Below, piece after piece: positions 1-11,891 of a stretch of 64,000 nt of DNA. Position 1 is the first letter of the stretch. Every line of letters begins with the position of its first letter. Origin of the DNA: Candolleomyces eurysporus. Taxonomy: Eukaryota; Basidiomycota; Agaricomycetes; Agaricales; Psathyrellaceae. Location: positions 1 through 64,000 of the forward strand of contig JANBPK010000728.1 in assembly GCA_027579435.1 (NCBI GenBank), given 5' to 3'. Under the pieces are notes generated by a model. It did no database searches. It saw nothing but the letters and a program-made list of their open reading frames with translations, and was not told the origin of the DNA. The position numbers and the translations under genes are program-made.

Positions 1-697
1 GTGAGTCGATTGAATCGCGGAGGGTGTTGAGCTCTTCGAGGGCAACGTCCCATCGGCCGGTCAAGATGTCCGAAGCGAGCTTTCCCCAGTGCGCAGAGGT
101 GTTGAGCTCGGTGTCCGTGCTGAGCACGCGGAAGTGGTACAGATACTCGGCGGCTCCACCGTAGCTGCCGTACGAGTATTGGAATTTTCCAAAGTTGTAG
201 AGTGCGGTGATTTGTTCAAGGTTCAGCTATATGCGCCTGATAAGAACGGGNAATGGGTGGGCAAGAGACGGGAACGCACGCCATAATTGTCCATCAAATA
301 CTGCAGGTTCTGGTTCTTGTCCTGTCGCAGCGCCTGTGCGACATCGGGGTTCTCGATAACGTCCAGCACGGCCTGAGCCTCCTGCTGCAGCCGCTCGTTG
401 GTCGATACAGCATTCTTGCGCTTCTCGTCGAACTCTATGCGCGTATGCATATCAGCCGCGCGTTCCCCCAGCAAGACAAGAAAACACACCCTTTGGGACT
501 TCCTGATCAGGATATATCTGCTTAAACAGCTGCGCAGCATAGTCCACCATGTTCGTCCCCTTCGCCAGCTCATATTGCGCTACCAAGACATCGTGATCAG
601 GAAAAATCGAGACTTCGGAAAGGTGGGCGAGGAGGGGAAATGCCAGATGCCTGTCGAGGTATGGGATGATCGTTTTTGAGAGATCGTAGTCCGCCAT
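1..697 (-). CDS. eIF3e: Eukaryotic translation initiation factor 3 subunit E (eIF3e/INT6), 5' part only
   Basis: The protein begins [17 protein letters not shown] at 697 and continues with the segment [20 protein letters not shown], both characteristic of the N-terminal domain of eIF3e. This subunit belongs to the cytosolic eIF3 complex that helps load mRNA on the 40S ribosome. Two introns restore one frame: 435-489 (55 nt) and 227-279 (53 nt; it holds the single N at 251). Exon 3 (226 to 1) reads [20 protein letters not shown] and leaves the window still open, so about 210 of the roughly 440 residues usual for the family are present. The gene is divergent from the serine-rich gene at 1120. 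Identification is by recalled family sequence and is firm; intron ends are inferred from frame. Confidence 0.93.
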
Positions 698-1119
698 TTT
701 GGGGTACAGCGTAGGGGGCGGGTCTTTTGGGGACAGAGAAGGGGTGCGAGAGGCCCTGCTCGTCGTCGTCGTCGCCGATAGTGAGCAACAACAAGAGATT
801 ACGATCAAAATTTTGGACTGCACAGCCACCTTGTTGTGGTTGGCTTGGTTCAGGGGCCCTTGTCTCTTGGGCAATGGACGTCCTCGATGCCAACCATTGT
901 GCCTGAGGATGGTGATGCTTTCAAGTGGACAATGGGCTCACCTTTGGACGTACTACAAGCTAGTCTCAATTTTGCCATTGTCTCAACCACCTGTTCGAGC
1001 TTTGACTTCCCAAATTCGCCACCCGTGCTTGGACTGCCTGGGGTGCTATATAACACGCCAGCGCCTTTGCCTTTCTTACCCCAGCTGAACTCACCCACTC
1101 AGATTGACCGGCCTCTATN
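698..1119. promoter_or_regulatory. Divergent intergenic region with a TATA box
   Basis: This 420-bp stretch separates eIF3e (minus) from the serine-rich gene (plus) and should hold both promoters. A TATATAA at 1046-1052 lies about 70 bp before the ATG at 1120 and is the only clear core-promoter element. The open frames on both strands here show no recognisable protein. Confidence 0.45.
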
Positions 1120-2825
1120 AATGTTCCCCGCCTTCAACTCCCCCTTCCCTCCTCCCNAAGACTCGTTCCGAGCTCAAGACTGCCAACACAAGATCCGAGG
1201 ACGACGTGTCACCTCTTCTCACCTCCTCCTTTAACAACAGTTCCAGTTCGAGCTTCTACTTGGGAGACAAAACGGAAGAAGAACACGAGCCCTTCAGCTC
1301 CTCGATGTTCTTCCCCCGCCAGCGCCAGCCCAATGCTTCCTTATCTCCTAACTGGGACGGTAACGATACGCAATCTGATCTGTTCTCTTCCTGTTCCGCT
1401 GCCGACAATGTCGACGCTCAGTCCGTGAGGACTATTACCTCCTCAGCTGTTTTCTTTGATGATAGAGAGTCTAGCTCCGGGATCGCAGCTTCCTTGGGTA
1501 CCAACGATACGAGCTTGGACTTACCTTTCAACTCGTCCATGTTCTTCCCACGTCAACGCACCTCCCTTGGGTCCCTGAATCTCGAGTACGATCGGTCGTC
1601 TCGGGCGTTCACTCTGAATCCCGAAGACGACAACGACAGCGAGCTGGGTCTTGTAGATGGGGTGTATATCCGACCAGAGTCATCTTTGGGATATCCGCAC
1701 CAGGAGGACGACGAGCTCGAACTTGAAGAGGGAAGTGAGTTTCCTCCGACGACTCCGACAAACGTCCCCGACCAAGCTCCTGTTAGACCTACTGCGTCAC
1801 ATGCAGCGTCGATGCTCCAGTCCTCTTCACCCACCCCCTCTGTCGGCAGCTCTGCGAATCTCTCGATGTACGAAATGGTGGCTTTCCGACCTTCACCCGC
1901 AAAGGTGAAATTCTCGGAGAACTCCTCACCTGAGGCGTCTCGTCGTCGACAAGGGCTCTATGTACCCAACTCTCCCACTCCTGGTACTGGCACACCCGAA
2001 GGAAGTTTGAATTCAGGTATCGCTGAGAACGCTGCAGGTGGTGGATTGGCCAAGCGATGGACATCCCTGCGCCGCCTCTCACTCAGCTCCCCCAAAGCTT
2101 CTGCGAACCTTAACGATCGTACTCGGTCAGTTTCACCTGGGCCTAACGGTACTGGTAGTCCGAGGGAGAGTAAAGCGAGAGCTCAACGTCCCCGGGGTCG
2201 GTCACCTGCTCCTACTTCGGCTCGATCCGCTGCTGCGTCCAGCGGTCGGTCTCCTGGACAGACTCAGCTGAGCGTGAACGCCCAGCAGTCTCCGACGACG
2301 CAAGCCGAATCCAGCTCCCCGGGACGACTCCGACAAGCCCNTAGGCACTGTGCTGGTAGCCCTTCATCTCTCTTGCGATACACCAGGTCGCTTCGAGGTA
2401 CTCCCATTCCAAAGGAACCTACGAGTCCACTCGCTTCGTACTCATTCCGCGGTAGTGCGGCCGAGGCCGCTAGTATGAGCCCGGGAAAAGGTCTGCCTAA
2501 AGGTGTTGGTCTCGGAATCCAAAACCTCGCGTTCCCCTCCTCGTCTATCGCTTCCTCTTCTCAGTCTCAGCCTCACTCCTCCTCTGGTGGTGGTGGTGGT
2601 TCGAAGTTGCCGAGTCCCAAGACGACGAAGAAACATGTCAAAGGAAAGAAAAAGGCTGATGATGAGAAGGAGCTTAATAATGATCTGGAGACTCTCCTCG
2701 GACACACGAAAGACCGAAGCAACTCTTGGGCTGCGGGCGGTGCCGATGATGATGATATTGAGGGTATCGACGAGGCGACTGCTGAAGCTGCAAGACTGGT
2801 TACGGATATGTGGAGCCGTAAGTGA
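1120..2825 (+). CDS. Serine/proline-rich low-complexity protein of unknown function
   Basis: A single long exon encodes about 568 residues, mostly Ser, Pro, Thr and charged residues, predicted to be largely disordered. I do not recognise a family. A short motif, SSMFFPRQR, occurs twice (near residues 65 and 135), each time after an acidic or polar stretch. There is a Ser/Arg-rich middle (around 310-430), a Gly run with KKHVKGKKK near 505-520, and an acidic C-terminal tail ending in TAEAARLVTDMWSRK. The start is chosen at the ATG at 1120 (MFPAFNSPFPPP), which needs a frame change at the N at 1157 inside a C run. Reading through that N without change would instead start at 1104. Another N at 2341 also sits in a homopolymer. 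The function is open; the stop at 2823-2825 is clear. Confidence 0.7.
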
Positions 2826-3923
2826 GTGACGCGAACGAGTAGCAGGATGTATTGTGAGTGATGCGAGTTCGGTTCGAGAACAGTGCTTATCGATTCTAGA
2901 AGTTATGGTTTATGTTTTATGATTTATGCCTCCATAAAATATGACAATTATGCTGGATACACTCTTAAATTGAGCGTATAGGTTGATCGACGGAATTGGT
3001 GGTATCGCAGAGAGCGCAATACGATCTTGTACGATAGAGGCAAGTGAGAGAGAATCCTGGCCCAAGGCACATGCTCGTTCGTCACCAATCAGCTACGACT
3101 GAAGCTCATGCTGTTGCTAGGTTGTTTAGAGATGTGGCTGTTGGGGTAGCTCAGGAGGGCCGTTCCAAACTGGGAAGCTAGTTAGCGCCTGGTCGAAGAG
3201 GTTGAGGGCAGGAGCACATCATGGACTATAGTACATGGTCACAATTCATTCTAATCTATTATTAGCCCAGATCCCCGACTACATACTAGTATTTGGTGAG
3301 TGAGTAGCTGCGCGACGTAGACTGATCGGATTGGTTAATGGCCAATGTGCGTTACGCGCTATGCCTTCTGCTTTCCATGACAGCTCGATATTCTTTGAGA
3401 TCTCTCGGGTTCAATCAATGTTTCTCGAACGAGATGATTAACGAACATTTGTCAAAACCTTCAATCATGCACTCTGAACAAGGGAAGAGCCAAATAAAGG
3501 GATTTTGATAGGTACTTAAAATACGTACCTGAGCGACACTCAAGGTTTCGGCGCTTTCCGGTCCCGGTATCGCCGCATATCGTTGGCAATCGACGAAGGA
3601 GAAGTTGAGGTGAGCGCATTCAACCCTTCATCCATTATCCACCCCTGGGGATCGGGCCCTAGATGTGCCCGAGCTTGACCGAGAACGGCATGTGTGTGCG
3701 TGCGTGTGTGTGTGTGTGCGCGCACGTAAGTGAAAATTTACAAGACTCCTCCGAGAGATCAAGCGCAGCATCATAAAAGATCCAAACTCATTTCTCTTGT
3801 ATTCTATGGTGAGTGATCCGTGATTTAGAACGAGTCTAAGAGCGCTCTTTAGTTAAATGCCTCATTCCTCAACGAAATGGGTTTGATCACACTCGAACTT
3901 TCCCCCCNTTCCCCCACAAGAGA
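2826..3923. other. Intergenic region without recognisable genes
   Basis: About 1.1 kb between the serine-rich gene and the 7-TM gene. It contains a GT-rich microsatellite (3690-3725) and pyrimidine-rich tracts just before the ATG at 3924 (around 3895-3918, with one N at 3908). I see no coding frame with family resemblance. Confidence 0.5.
3690..3725. repeat. GT/GC dinucleotide microsatellite
   Basis: An alternating run of GT with interspersed GC steps is visible directly. It is purine-pyrimidine alternating over about 36 bp, the kind of sequence able to adopt Z-DNA. No function is implied. Confidence 0.9.
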
Positions 3924-5191
3924 ATGTCTCTTCTCTCTAATAACATGGAAAGGGCAGAACACTTCTGTCGCGAACTTCTGAAAGAAGAATACGCGACTGT
4001 AGCGGCGGGCCTAATCGGTACCGGTATGTAACTCATGTATACCTTGATTGGGCCATGACTAAAGTGTTCTCTGTGCGAAGGTGTTCACGTTTTCATGGCC
4101 TTCTACGGACTCTCAGCGTTTCTTGAAACTCCAAGGCATGGAAGGAAAGGGAGAACCTTCTACATAGTTGCTAGCTTTGCCATCACCGCACTGTCGGCCC
4201 TGTGCGCCGCCCTGGATGCTACCCGAATGTTCCACAATTCATTCGAAGCTCGGTCTGCGTTAGAGTTCTATCTGGTGATCCGACAGGATGAAATGAAATC
4301 AAGATCACCACTGCTTTTACTGAGCAACTGTAGCCTTAGATGTCTAGTCTTGTTAGGAGACGGCCTCATGGTGGGTGAATGAGTCGAGAGCTGTATGTCG
4401 CCATTCGTATGCTCACGATCTAATTTCTCGTTCGCAGGTTTATCGCTGCTTGATGATTTGGAGAGAGCACGTGTGGATCGCGATCATTCCCGCTCTTACT
4501 TGCTTGGGATCCTTCGGTAAGCAGACTTTGTTTAAGTATTCTACGAAGTGGGAGAGTGAAGGCTCAGCACCTATTCAATCATGGTCAATGCAACCTCTAT
4601 CCCAGCCACAGGGATAGGTTCAACCGCTGGAAACTTCGGAACTGTTCCCAATATGCTCAAAGCGCAAAACCTCGAAATCGCCGCTATTTACCTCACGGTA
4701 TTGACCAACGTCATGGTCACGGCCCTCATCATTTTCTACATCCTTCGTGAGCGTCGCGCACTATCCAGGCTCCAAGTCAAACCTCTAGATTTGAAGTTGT
4801 ACACGGGCGTGGTCGCTCTCATGATAGAATCCGCGCTTCCTTTGAGCATCGCTGGTGTCGTCTTCGCCGCGTTGTACACGACTCCGATCCCCGATTTTGA
4901 CTCTATGCCTATACTGAAGGCCCAGACGTTTGTTGCGTTTATGTTTTACGTGTTATGTGTGGGTCTCAATGCTCTCCCAAGACGAGACATGGAATGTTCC
5001 GCTGACCAAATTTTATGCATCAGTCTCTCGCACCTCATATCATCATCTTTCGCGTCACCACAGGTCGATCCTGGGTCAATCGATTTCCGAAGGGAAGTGA
5101 TGCACAGGAAGCGGTGTCAGCTCCGATCAACTTTGCCCATCACAGCGTCGAGTCGACCGAGTCGTCATCTGCGCGTTCAAGCAGCGTTTGA
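3924..5191 (+). CDS. Seven-transmembrane protein of an agaricomycete-specific uncharacterised family
   Basis: Five exons give one frame with introns 4024-4080, 4371-4437, 4517-4605 (or to 4611; both acceptors keep frame) and 4959-5023. The protein has seven hydrophobic segments. The core GDGLMVYRCLMIW straddles intron 2, and the C-terminal APHIIIFRVTTGRSWV follows the last membrane segment. These are hallmarks of a large uncharacterised mushroom family of 7-TM proteins, generally with GDxLLxYRCxxIW in TM3 and RVTTGRSW after TM7. The tail is polar and serine-rich, ending ESTESSSARSSSV. The start MSLLSNNMERAEHF fits the usual short N-terminus. The substrate or ligand is unknown. Intron 4 has a good CTGAC branch site near 5002. 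Confidence 0.8.
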
Positions 5192-8100
5192 TTTTACGAA
5201 ACGTGGTGTTTGCGTACCTTACGGAACATAACAATACGTTCTCTGCTTTCAAGACCGTTTGATTTGATTTCGACAGAAACTGTAGTTAGACGTGTATCCC
5301 TGGGTTGTTGAAGCCGAGCTTATACCTCGGTCAGTTCGAGATGCAAAATACATGCCTGTCGATAGTATCCATCCCCTTTCCGCTTCCACTCCGCTGATCG
5401 GGAAACCTGAGTAAGGATTGGCCGGTGATAACGCGAAGCATCCGATGATCGACTACGCCGCATGGACAAATAGTCATTTGAGCCATCACCGCTTCAGTCA
5501 GAATACGGGAATATGGGCGGCGATGCACGAGGCGCTGGAAGAGGAACAAAAATTTTCTTTCATTGACGGCGAAACCACAGTCCAAAGCACCGTAAGAAAG
5601 GAGGGGCTTTTGCAGACCGTGACAGAGGTCCGGCATTGTAACAGACAGATTGACTTTTGTGGTGCTACAGCAGCTTTATCTTTGCCGGAGGCACGATGAA
5701 ACCATCTGCCCATGTTTCCTTGAAGTATTCACCGTATGTCCATCAAAAATATTGGCTAAACAAAGGATATACACAGATTATCACGGCGGTATGATTTATG
5801 TATCTCCGGATATAGCCTATGAAGCACCTTGCAAAGGAGACAAAGGAAAGAAAAAAANGACCCACTTGACCGTATGGAACAAGCACTGTTTTGATTGTAT
5901 GTCTTCTTAATGTGCTATTAACGGACAGACTGGATTTCACGTCCCTGAGAGGTGTAGATTTTAGACGCCTCTGCCCATAAAAATAGCTTGACTGTTGACA
6001 AATGATGAAAATACTGCTGGGAGTGATTCGCAAAATTTCCTCGGCGGAGGATACCATGAGCAAGAAAAAAGGCACGAGCGACCAGACGTGTTCATTCAGT
6101 CTGTTCGCCTACGGGGTTACCCAGTTGGTACGATGAGGCGAGAAATGAAGTTGGGAAAGACCTATCAAGTCACAACCTGAAAGGTAGAATAGATGATTTC
6201 AGTACGAATAAACCTGGTCACTCTGGAATTTCCTTTTTTCATTCCCCTCAAAGGTCGGCCCTCCTTTTGAGATCCGTGCACACCGGCTTCCCCCTCCAGC
6301 CTTTCAGGTCACATCCTTCGACCTTTCACTTCACAGCATCCAAATACCCTGCCTCGCTAGGTAGCCTCGCATTTCCACCTCTTATTGATCTTCCTTTAGC
6401 ATCTACTAACAGAGGCGGCGGCAGCCCCTGCTTCTCCCTCTCCAGCGTCATGTTTATAGTCCCACCCTGTCGATCTTGCTCGCCGCCTCCCATTCTCGAT
6501 CTTGTACCTGCTCGCCGCTGAGACGATAGCAAAGACCTCCCGAAGATGGATGTGGACAGACGAGCGTGGTCGCGCGTCCATGATTCCTCTTTGACGTCTA
6601 GACGTGTCTCGAAGCACTGTCTCCATGCATTCCCTGCTCACCGCTGAATGCCCTCTTCACCTCCGCTTCGATTCGATCCGCCCTCTGTTTTCTGGCCAGT
6701 TTTCCTGGTGGAAGTTCTCCTACAGCCTGCGTGTAGCCTCGCTCGTTTACGTTTGCGAATCATCCCTGAGATGTTGTCGGGTTGAGGAAAGGGACGAAGG
6801 ATCGGGGGAGGATCGAGCCTCGGTGCAAGGAGGTTGACTGAAAGTATATGCTTTTGTGCAGATTGTCAGTTTGCGCAACAGAGGTAGATGAATAGAAGAG
6901 AACGTACCCACTCCTCCCGCATGTGCTGCTTCCAGTTCTCCTTCTCCCTCCCCGCAGGAATCATTTTCCAGTACTTGCTCGGAACAGCTTGGAGGCGCTC
7001 ATCGCTCTTCGCCGAGCACCTTTGAAGGTCGAGTCACTAACCAAACTTCAGCATTCCCAAGAACGGACAAGGGAGATAATAGAGCCTTCGCACTTTATCG
7101 CCCATTTTCAACGGTTTCATCTTCTTTTTTTGCCAGTCAGAGCTCCATTCTTCTCAAAAGACCACTTCACCGCCGTTTGATCTAGGCCTAGGATTCATCC
7201 ATCAACTGCACCCAGCGGCGTCAAATCGCCACGTACCATAGCGGACGGCGTCTCCTTTCTAAGACCATGATAGAGACCTCAGCGCCGGGTAAAATGCAGG
7301 CGGAGCAGAAGGCATGGTGTTCTCGACCTTATTGATACGTTGTAGAGCAGAGAATGGCTTGCTCCGTTCTACTCGACATGCCCGCCATTTTAGTGGAGGG
7401 TCGAATTCGCTGAGCTTCTTTAAGAATTACCGAGTGACCTAAGACTCAAAATTCGGACAGTAGAGGAATTCTCGATGGGCGCTATGGAGGAGGACAACGA
7501 CGGGTCCAGGGCATGGTGGTGGAAACAAGGAAGGCGCTGATGCATCTGATGCGACTCCGCATGGTGATGCCTCGGCGTCGGGGACTATCATCGCCGCCCA
7601 CAAGCCGCCGACGCCAGAAACGGGCAACGATGCATCATGGATCCGTTAGATATACAAGGGTAGATGCACCCGTCTGCAAGTGAAGTGGTACACGACCATC
7701 CTTCGTCGAGTCAACAGATTATCACCGTCTTCATCCCACTGCTACATCAGTTCTCTTGAATGCCTCCGGCACTTGCCCCTTCTCCCAACGATGTAGTTTT
7801 ACGAATTTGACCTAGCGAGGGTCGCACTGTTCTTCAGCCTCGCGTTGAATATCCTCAATCGCCAGGTCTCGTGTTCAACCCGTAAAACTAGGTGGGCATT
7901 GACCTTTGTTCTCTTCGCATTCCAATCTCTCGGATACGCGACGATAAAGTTCGAGCGCCTCCCTGGGCGCGACCGTGCTTCACCCGGCGAAGATCCTCAT
8001 TCATCGCATGAGGGCGGTCACAGGGTGCCCTCCAGCCGGACCCAGGCCCCTCCCCTTCTGCCGGTGCCCCTTCTTGAGTACGGCATATGTAACAATACAA

Positions 8101-8700
8101 GTAACCAATGCAACGCTTGCTCAATCGTAGTGCACGGCTTCAGGTTTCGGCCAACCGACTGAACTTTCTGGTTTATTAGGTTCTGCGCCAGCGGGAATTA
8201 GGCGACCTCGAAAACATCTCAGCTTGGTCTTCTGGCAGCGATAATTTTAGCACACTTTCCATCAGACGGTTCTTCGATGTGCCGGGATCAGGCTCAGGAA
8301 GAACTTTGAGGTTAGACACACTTATTAATATGACACCCTGTAATTTTCACGCAAAATCAAATTCTCACTCATACATATTTCTAGACTATGTCGATCGGAT
8401 GTATTGTCCGATGATGGCTATGACCCAGCCTTATATGGAGTTGGGGTAGTCAATGGAGCGAGTCGAGGAGAGCATCTGGGGCATGGACCACGATGCGTGT
8501 ACTATTGCTGGCGTAGTCCTCCTCACATATGTCTAAAGCCTACTAATGACCTCGAGTTCAAATACGGCAATGCACACCGAAAATCATCCATTCTTTTGAC
8601 TGATGTCGATCGAAGCTCTACGAGTGTTCGCAAAGGCACCAGCTGACTCTTTATCGTAAGCTAGACCTGATCCCCGCCCCAAGATGTGCGTCCCTCGAGG
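5192..8700. other. 3.5-kb stretch without recognisable genes
   Basis: Open frames up to about 110 residues occur on both strands here, but none has recognisable motifs, a consistent splice pattern or family resemblance. There are pyrimidine-rich tracts around 6230-6500 and an N in an A run at 5858. Decayed genes or non-coding transcripts cannot be excluded from sequence alone. Confidence 0.4.
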
Positions 8701-8707
8701 TATATAA
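8701..8707 (+). promoter_or_regulatory. TATA box of the lectin gene
   Basis: TATATAA lies 101 bp before the ATG at 8808, a usual distance for a fungal core promoter with a short leader. It is the only TATA match close upstream of this gene. Confidence 0.6.
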
Positions 8708-8807
8708 ATGGAGCTTTGCTTCGGCGGTGGTGGTTCTATTCACTGCCATCATTATCCTCATAATCCACCCTCATAGTCATACGCGTCCTCAAGTGGATTT
8801 ACTCGCG

Positions 8808-10087
8808 ATGATTGCCGCATCTATTATACTACTTTTATTTACGGCTCCTCTTCTCGCGAATCCAGTTGCAGAGAGGAGGCAGATTGCGTCTAGGCAGTAT
8901 ATCATATTCAATGAATGCCCAGCTTCGATTAATCTCTATATCGGTGGGCAGTTTGATACGGTGCTTGCAACAGGTGGCAGCACGACCAGGCTTCTGGCAG
9001 AGACCGCTGGATTCTTTTATACAGATGCAAATGGAGGGAATATAACTGGTTCCGGGACGTTGAGAGCTGGGTTTTATGGTGCGGTGAGTCATTTTTTTTG
9101 TCGTTGGAGCTAGTAGTGGGAATGATTATGTACTGATTGACATATGTTTATACCAATAGGAACAGTACTATTATATGGTCAGGGAAGGAGATGGACCATT
9201 GAATACTGGATTGAGCGTCGTTCCTCAGAGACCAGCAGTGAGTGATGGACGATCTCCACCATAAGCTACTTTGGATGCAACACGCATTCACCTGTTCTCT
9301 AGGAAACGGGCTTCTGTCAGGGAATCAGCTGCAACGAGAATAACTGTTCCACAGCATTCCCTTCTCCTCCCACGAGGTTCCCGCCCTTAACAACTCCTCC
9401 AACTCCACCAACTCCACCTCTTTACCAATGCCCTTACAATAACACAAATTACCGAATTACGTGAGTTGCCTCTTCCTTTTTCTCCGGCTATTAACGCCGT
9501 CCTTCATCTTATCCATATATAACGTTCACTTTCCTCACTGTATATCAAAAAGGTTCTGCCCCGGCGGTAACTGGCCAGTCCCGTTGACATGGCGTATCCA
9601 TCCAACCGTCGTTAACAAATGTTTGGACGTCCGTGGAGGGGTGTTCGCGAATGGCACTGCTGTTCAAATCTACGATTGTAACGGGTCCGCAGCGCAGAAC
9701 TGGGTCTTGAGGAGAAATAGTACGAAGGTGCAATTGGCAGGAACGAACTTCTGCTTGGACGCTGGGTCGAGTGAGTGTGCTACCTATTTTATATTCTCCG
9801 GTGAGCTGAGACATGGAGCATCTGCTAATAGCTCCTGCGAACGGGGTTGGAGTAAAGATCTGGCAGTGTTTTGCTAACCTACCAGCGCAACAGTGGTTCT
9901 ATACATCTGATAATAGGATCGCGCTCGAGGGACAAGGTTTGTTTTTATTCATCGACCATCTATATGATTACTGAGAGACTGTTTAGGGCAATGCCTCGAT
10001 CTGACGCGTGGCCTCCTAACAAATGGGAACCAGATCCAAACTTGGCAATGCACGGCTAATGACCAAAACCAAGTCTGGACTCTGTAA
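8808..10087 (+). CDS. Secreted ricin B-type (CBM13) beta-trefoil lectin with an N-terminal Cys-containing domain
   Basis: Six exons join in frame (introns 9084-9159, 9238-9302, 9461-9552, 9771-9831, 9937-9986). The start MIAASIILLLFTAPLLANPV is a clear signal peptide, so the product should be secreted. Residues about 25-130 form an N-terminal domain beginning IIFNECPASINLYIGG, somewhat like thaumatin-type folds. A proline-rich linker (TTPPTPPTPPLYQCP) leads to one beta-trefoil repeat set. The three QxW motifs of the ricin-B fold are visible as QNWVL, QQWFY and QVWTL, the last at the very C-terminus. The trefoil probably binds carbohydrate, acting at the hyphal surface or on extracellular substrate. 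I see no catalytic domain, so no enzymatic activity is claimed. Family assignment is firm; the ligand is unknown. Confidence 0.88.
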
Positions 10088-11888
10088 ACGAACAAGGGTT
10101 TTCCGGCCGTTGATAACCTTGGAAGTGCGGAAAAGGCAATTGAATTACATCAACGTGTATATTAGGCTGCGTTTGATCTAGCGAAGGCATCATTCTACTT
10201 AGCAGTGGATTGTGAAAACGAAGCTTCAGCGCCAACTGGGCCATTCACAACACCTCGCACCAGGTATGGCCTAATTGCAGGGCTGCGCCGCTGCGTCTAC
10301 TGCCCTTTCCACTGCCCTAAAGCGTCCTCAACTCAACGACCAGAGTCCGCGAACTTCTACCAGCGCTCAATTGCAAGAAACCGATCACTGCAATCTCATG
10401 TCAGGTATTCGGCTAGTCAACTCTTCAGCTTGAACGGCTTCCAGAGCGCAAAGAGAGCCAGAAAGTGTGTACTGGGCCGTCTATCAGCCGTTTGATTGTA
10501 TGCGTTTAAACATGAACTTGCTGCTGAGACTTACCGAACCTGGTTTCCACACACCTGGTCTTCAGGGTTCCCTTTCTCGCACCTTTTCTCGCACCCTGTT
10601 TTCAAGGTCATTCCGAATTCTCTTGACTCCACCTCAACCTCGCCCACGCCGAAATGGGTAGGCATCAGCTGAGCAGAAGGCGTGAATATTTGATGGACGC
10701 TGTGGATATCCTTAGGTAGCCGAGGTCCCGAATCCTGGGATTCGGGGCGAAATACTAGACGAAAAACGAATATTTTGAGATTTATCGAGCACAAATGGCA
10801 GACCCAGGATCCGGACAAACTTCCTCGGAGAGGTCTACACCTAAGTCTTGCTGCAAAAGCCTATCTTCACAGGCAGCCTCAGGAGGATTATTGATAAGCC
10901 CCCTTACTCCGTCCCTGTCCTAAATCTTGGCAGCTGTGACTCACACAATCAAAGAGCGATGGAGCCGATGTCTGAGGGGCAGACCAGACTGTGCGACATG
11001 TTACGCTCGAATCTTAGTTTGAAGCTAACTTCTATCGAGAAGTCACCGGAAACGGACGGACAGCGTCGCTTGTTCAGAGGAGGATGTCAAGAGGGTGTTC
11101 GAGGGTGAAGCGCAGAGTGCTTGTCGACAGTATCAAAGGTACTCAGACGTCATCGAGGAGCCCAGGAAACGTGAGCAAGCCCGTCTGCGTCCTTCTATCC
11201 CCCTGAGACTTTTTGCTCCCCTCTTAGCAAAGAAGCAGTACAAGATCGAGAAAAAGATAAGTGAAGGAGACCGAGAACGACGGGGTGCCAGCACAGCTGT
11301 TGGTGAAGCTCACGGAAGAGTAGAAACAACTGGATAAGATTGTGAAGTTACCTGAGGAAGTGGGGTTTGTGAGTGCTGTGAGGAGGAAGGTTGAGGTGAA
11401 GTTACGAGTCGACGCTAATCGGAGGTTGGAGGAGGGAAACTATTGAGCAGTGAGTCAAATGGAAGAGACGATGCTCGAGGAGAAATAAGGGAAAAAACTC
11501 TGCGCAGCTAGTCCCCCTTCCCGCTCTATCTTGACTCATGGATTAGAAGTATCTTTTCCAGACACGTAAGCTCACATCTGGCACAGCCTGTTTTCCGACA
11601 ACGGACACCCACATGATAATCGGCGCACAATCTCCAACTCAGAGACGCTGTATAAATTGCAGTTGTTTATGCCGTAAGAATTCCCTCTCCGTTTGCTTCC
11701 CCTCATTACATCTTCACTCCAGTTCAACGAGCCTCCTTGGTCTCGGCTAGTCCAGGTAATGGCGAGGCAGGCAAGCAGCCATGAGGCTAGGTACCACTTT
11801 TTCACCCTGTCTTCGATTAATGATGATGCTTACATATATACTATAGAAAGAGCAATATCTATTTCGAAAGTGAATATCATGAATCCGG
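10088..11888. other. Intergenic region with a possible decayed gene
   Basis: About 1.8 kb between the lectin and the TPR-CHAT gene. Apart from the possible gene remnant at 11060-11446, listed separately, I see no supported feature. The region directly before 11892 should contain the promoter and possibly a first exon of the TPR-CHAT gene, which I could not place. Confidence 0.4.
11060..11446 (+). pseudogene. Possible remnant of a helical, charged protein
   Basis: A stretch rich in Glu, Lys and Arg reads like coiled-coil coding sequence: EEDVKRVFEGEAQSACRQYQ, then KKQYKIEKKISEGDRERR. After a frame change and an in-frame TAG it continues KQLDKIVKLPEEVGFVSAV and ends at a TGA at 11444-11446. 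The composition differs from the surrounding non-coding DNA, but frames change at least twice. I recognise no family. It may equally be chance. Confidence 0.22.
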
Positions 11889-11891
11889 CGT

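Noticed and set aside
836..1098. Overlapping open frames on both strands between eIF3e and the serine-rich gene
   Set aside because: No family resemblance, no splice logic, and they cover the expected divergent promoter. Treated as chance.
3690..3725. GT repeat considered as a CRISPR-like or telomere-like array
   Set aside because: A simple dinucleotide run; no spacers, no telomeric unit. A CRISPR array is also not expected in a fungus and none was seen in the window.
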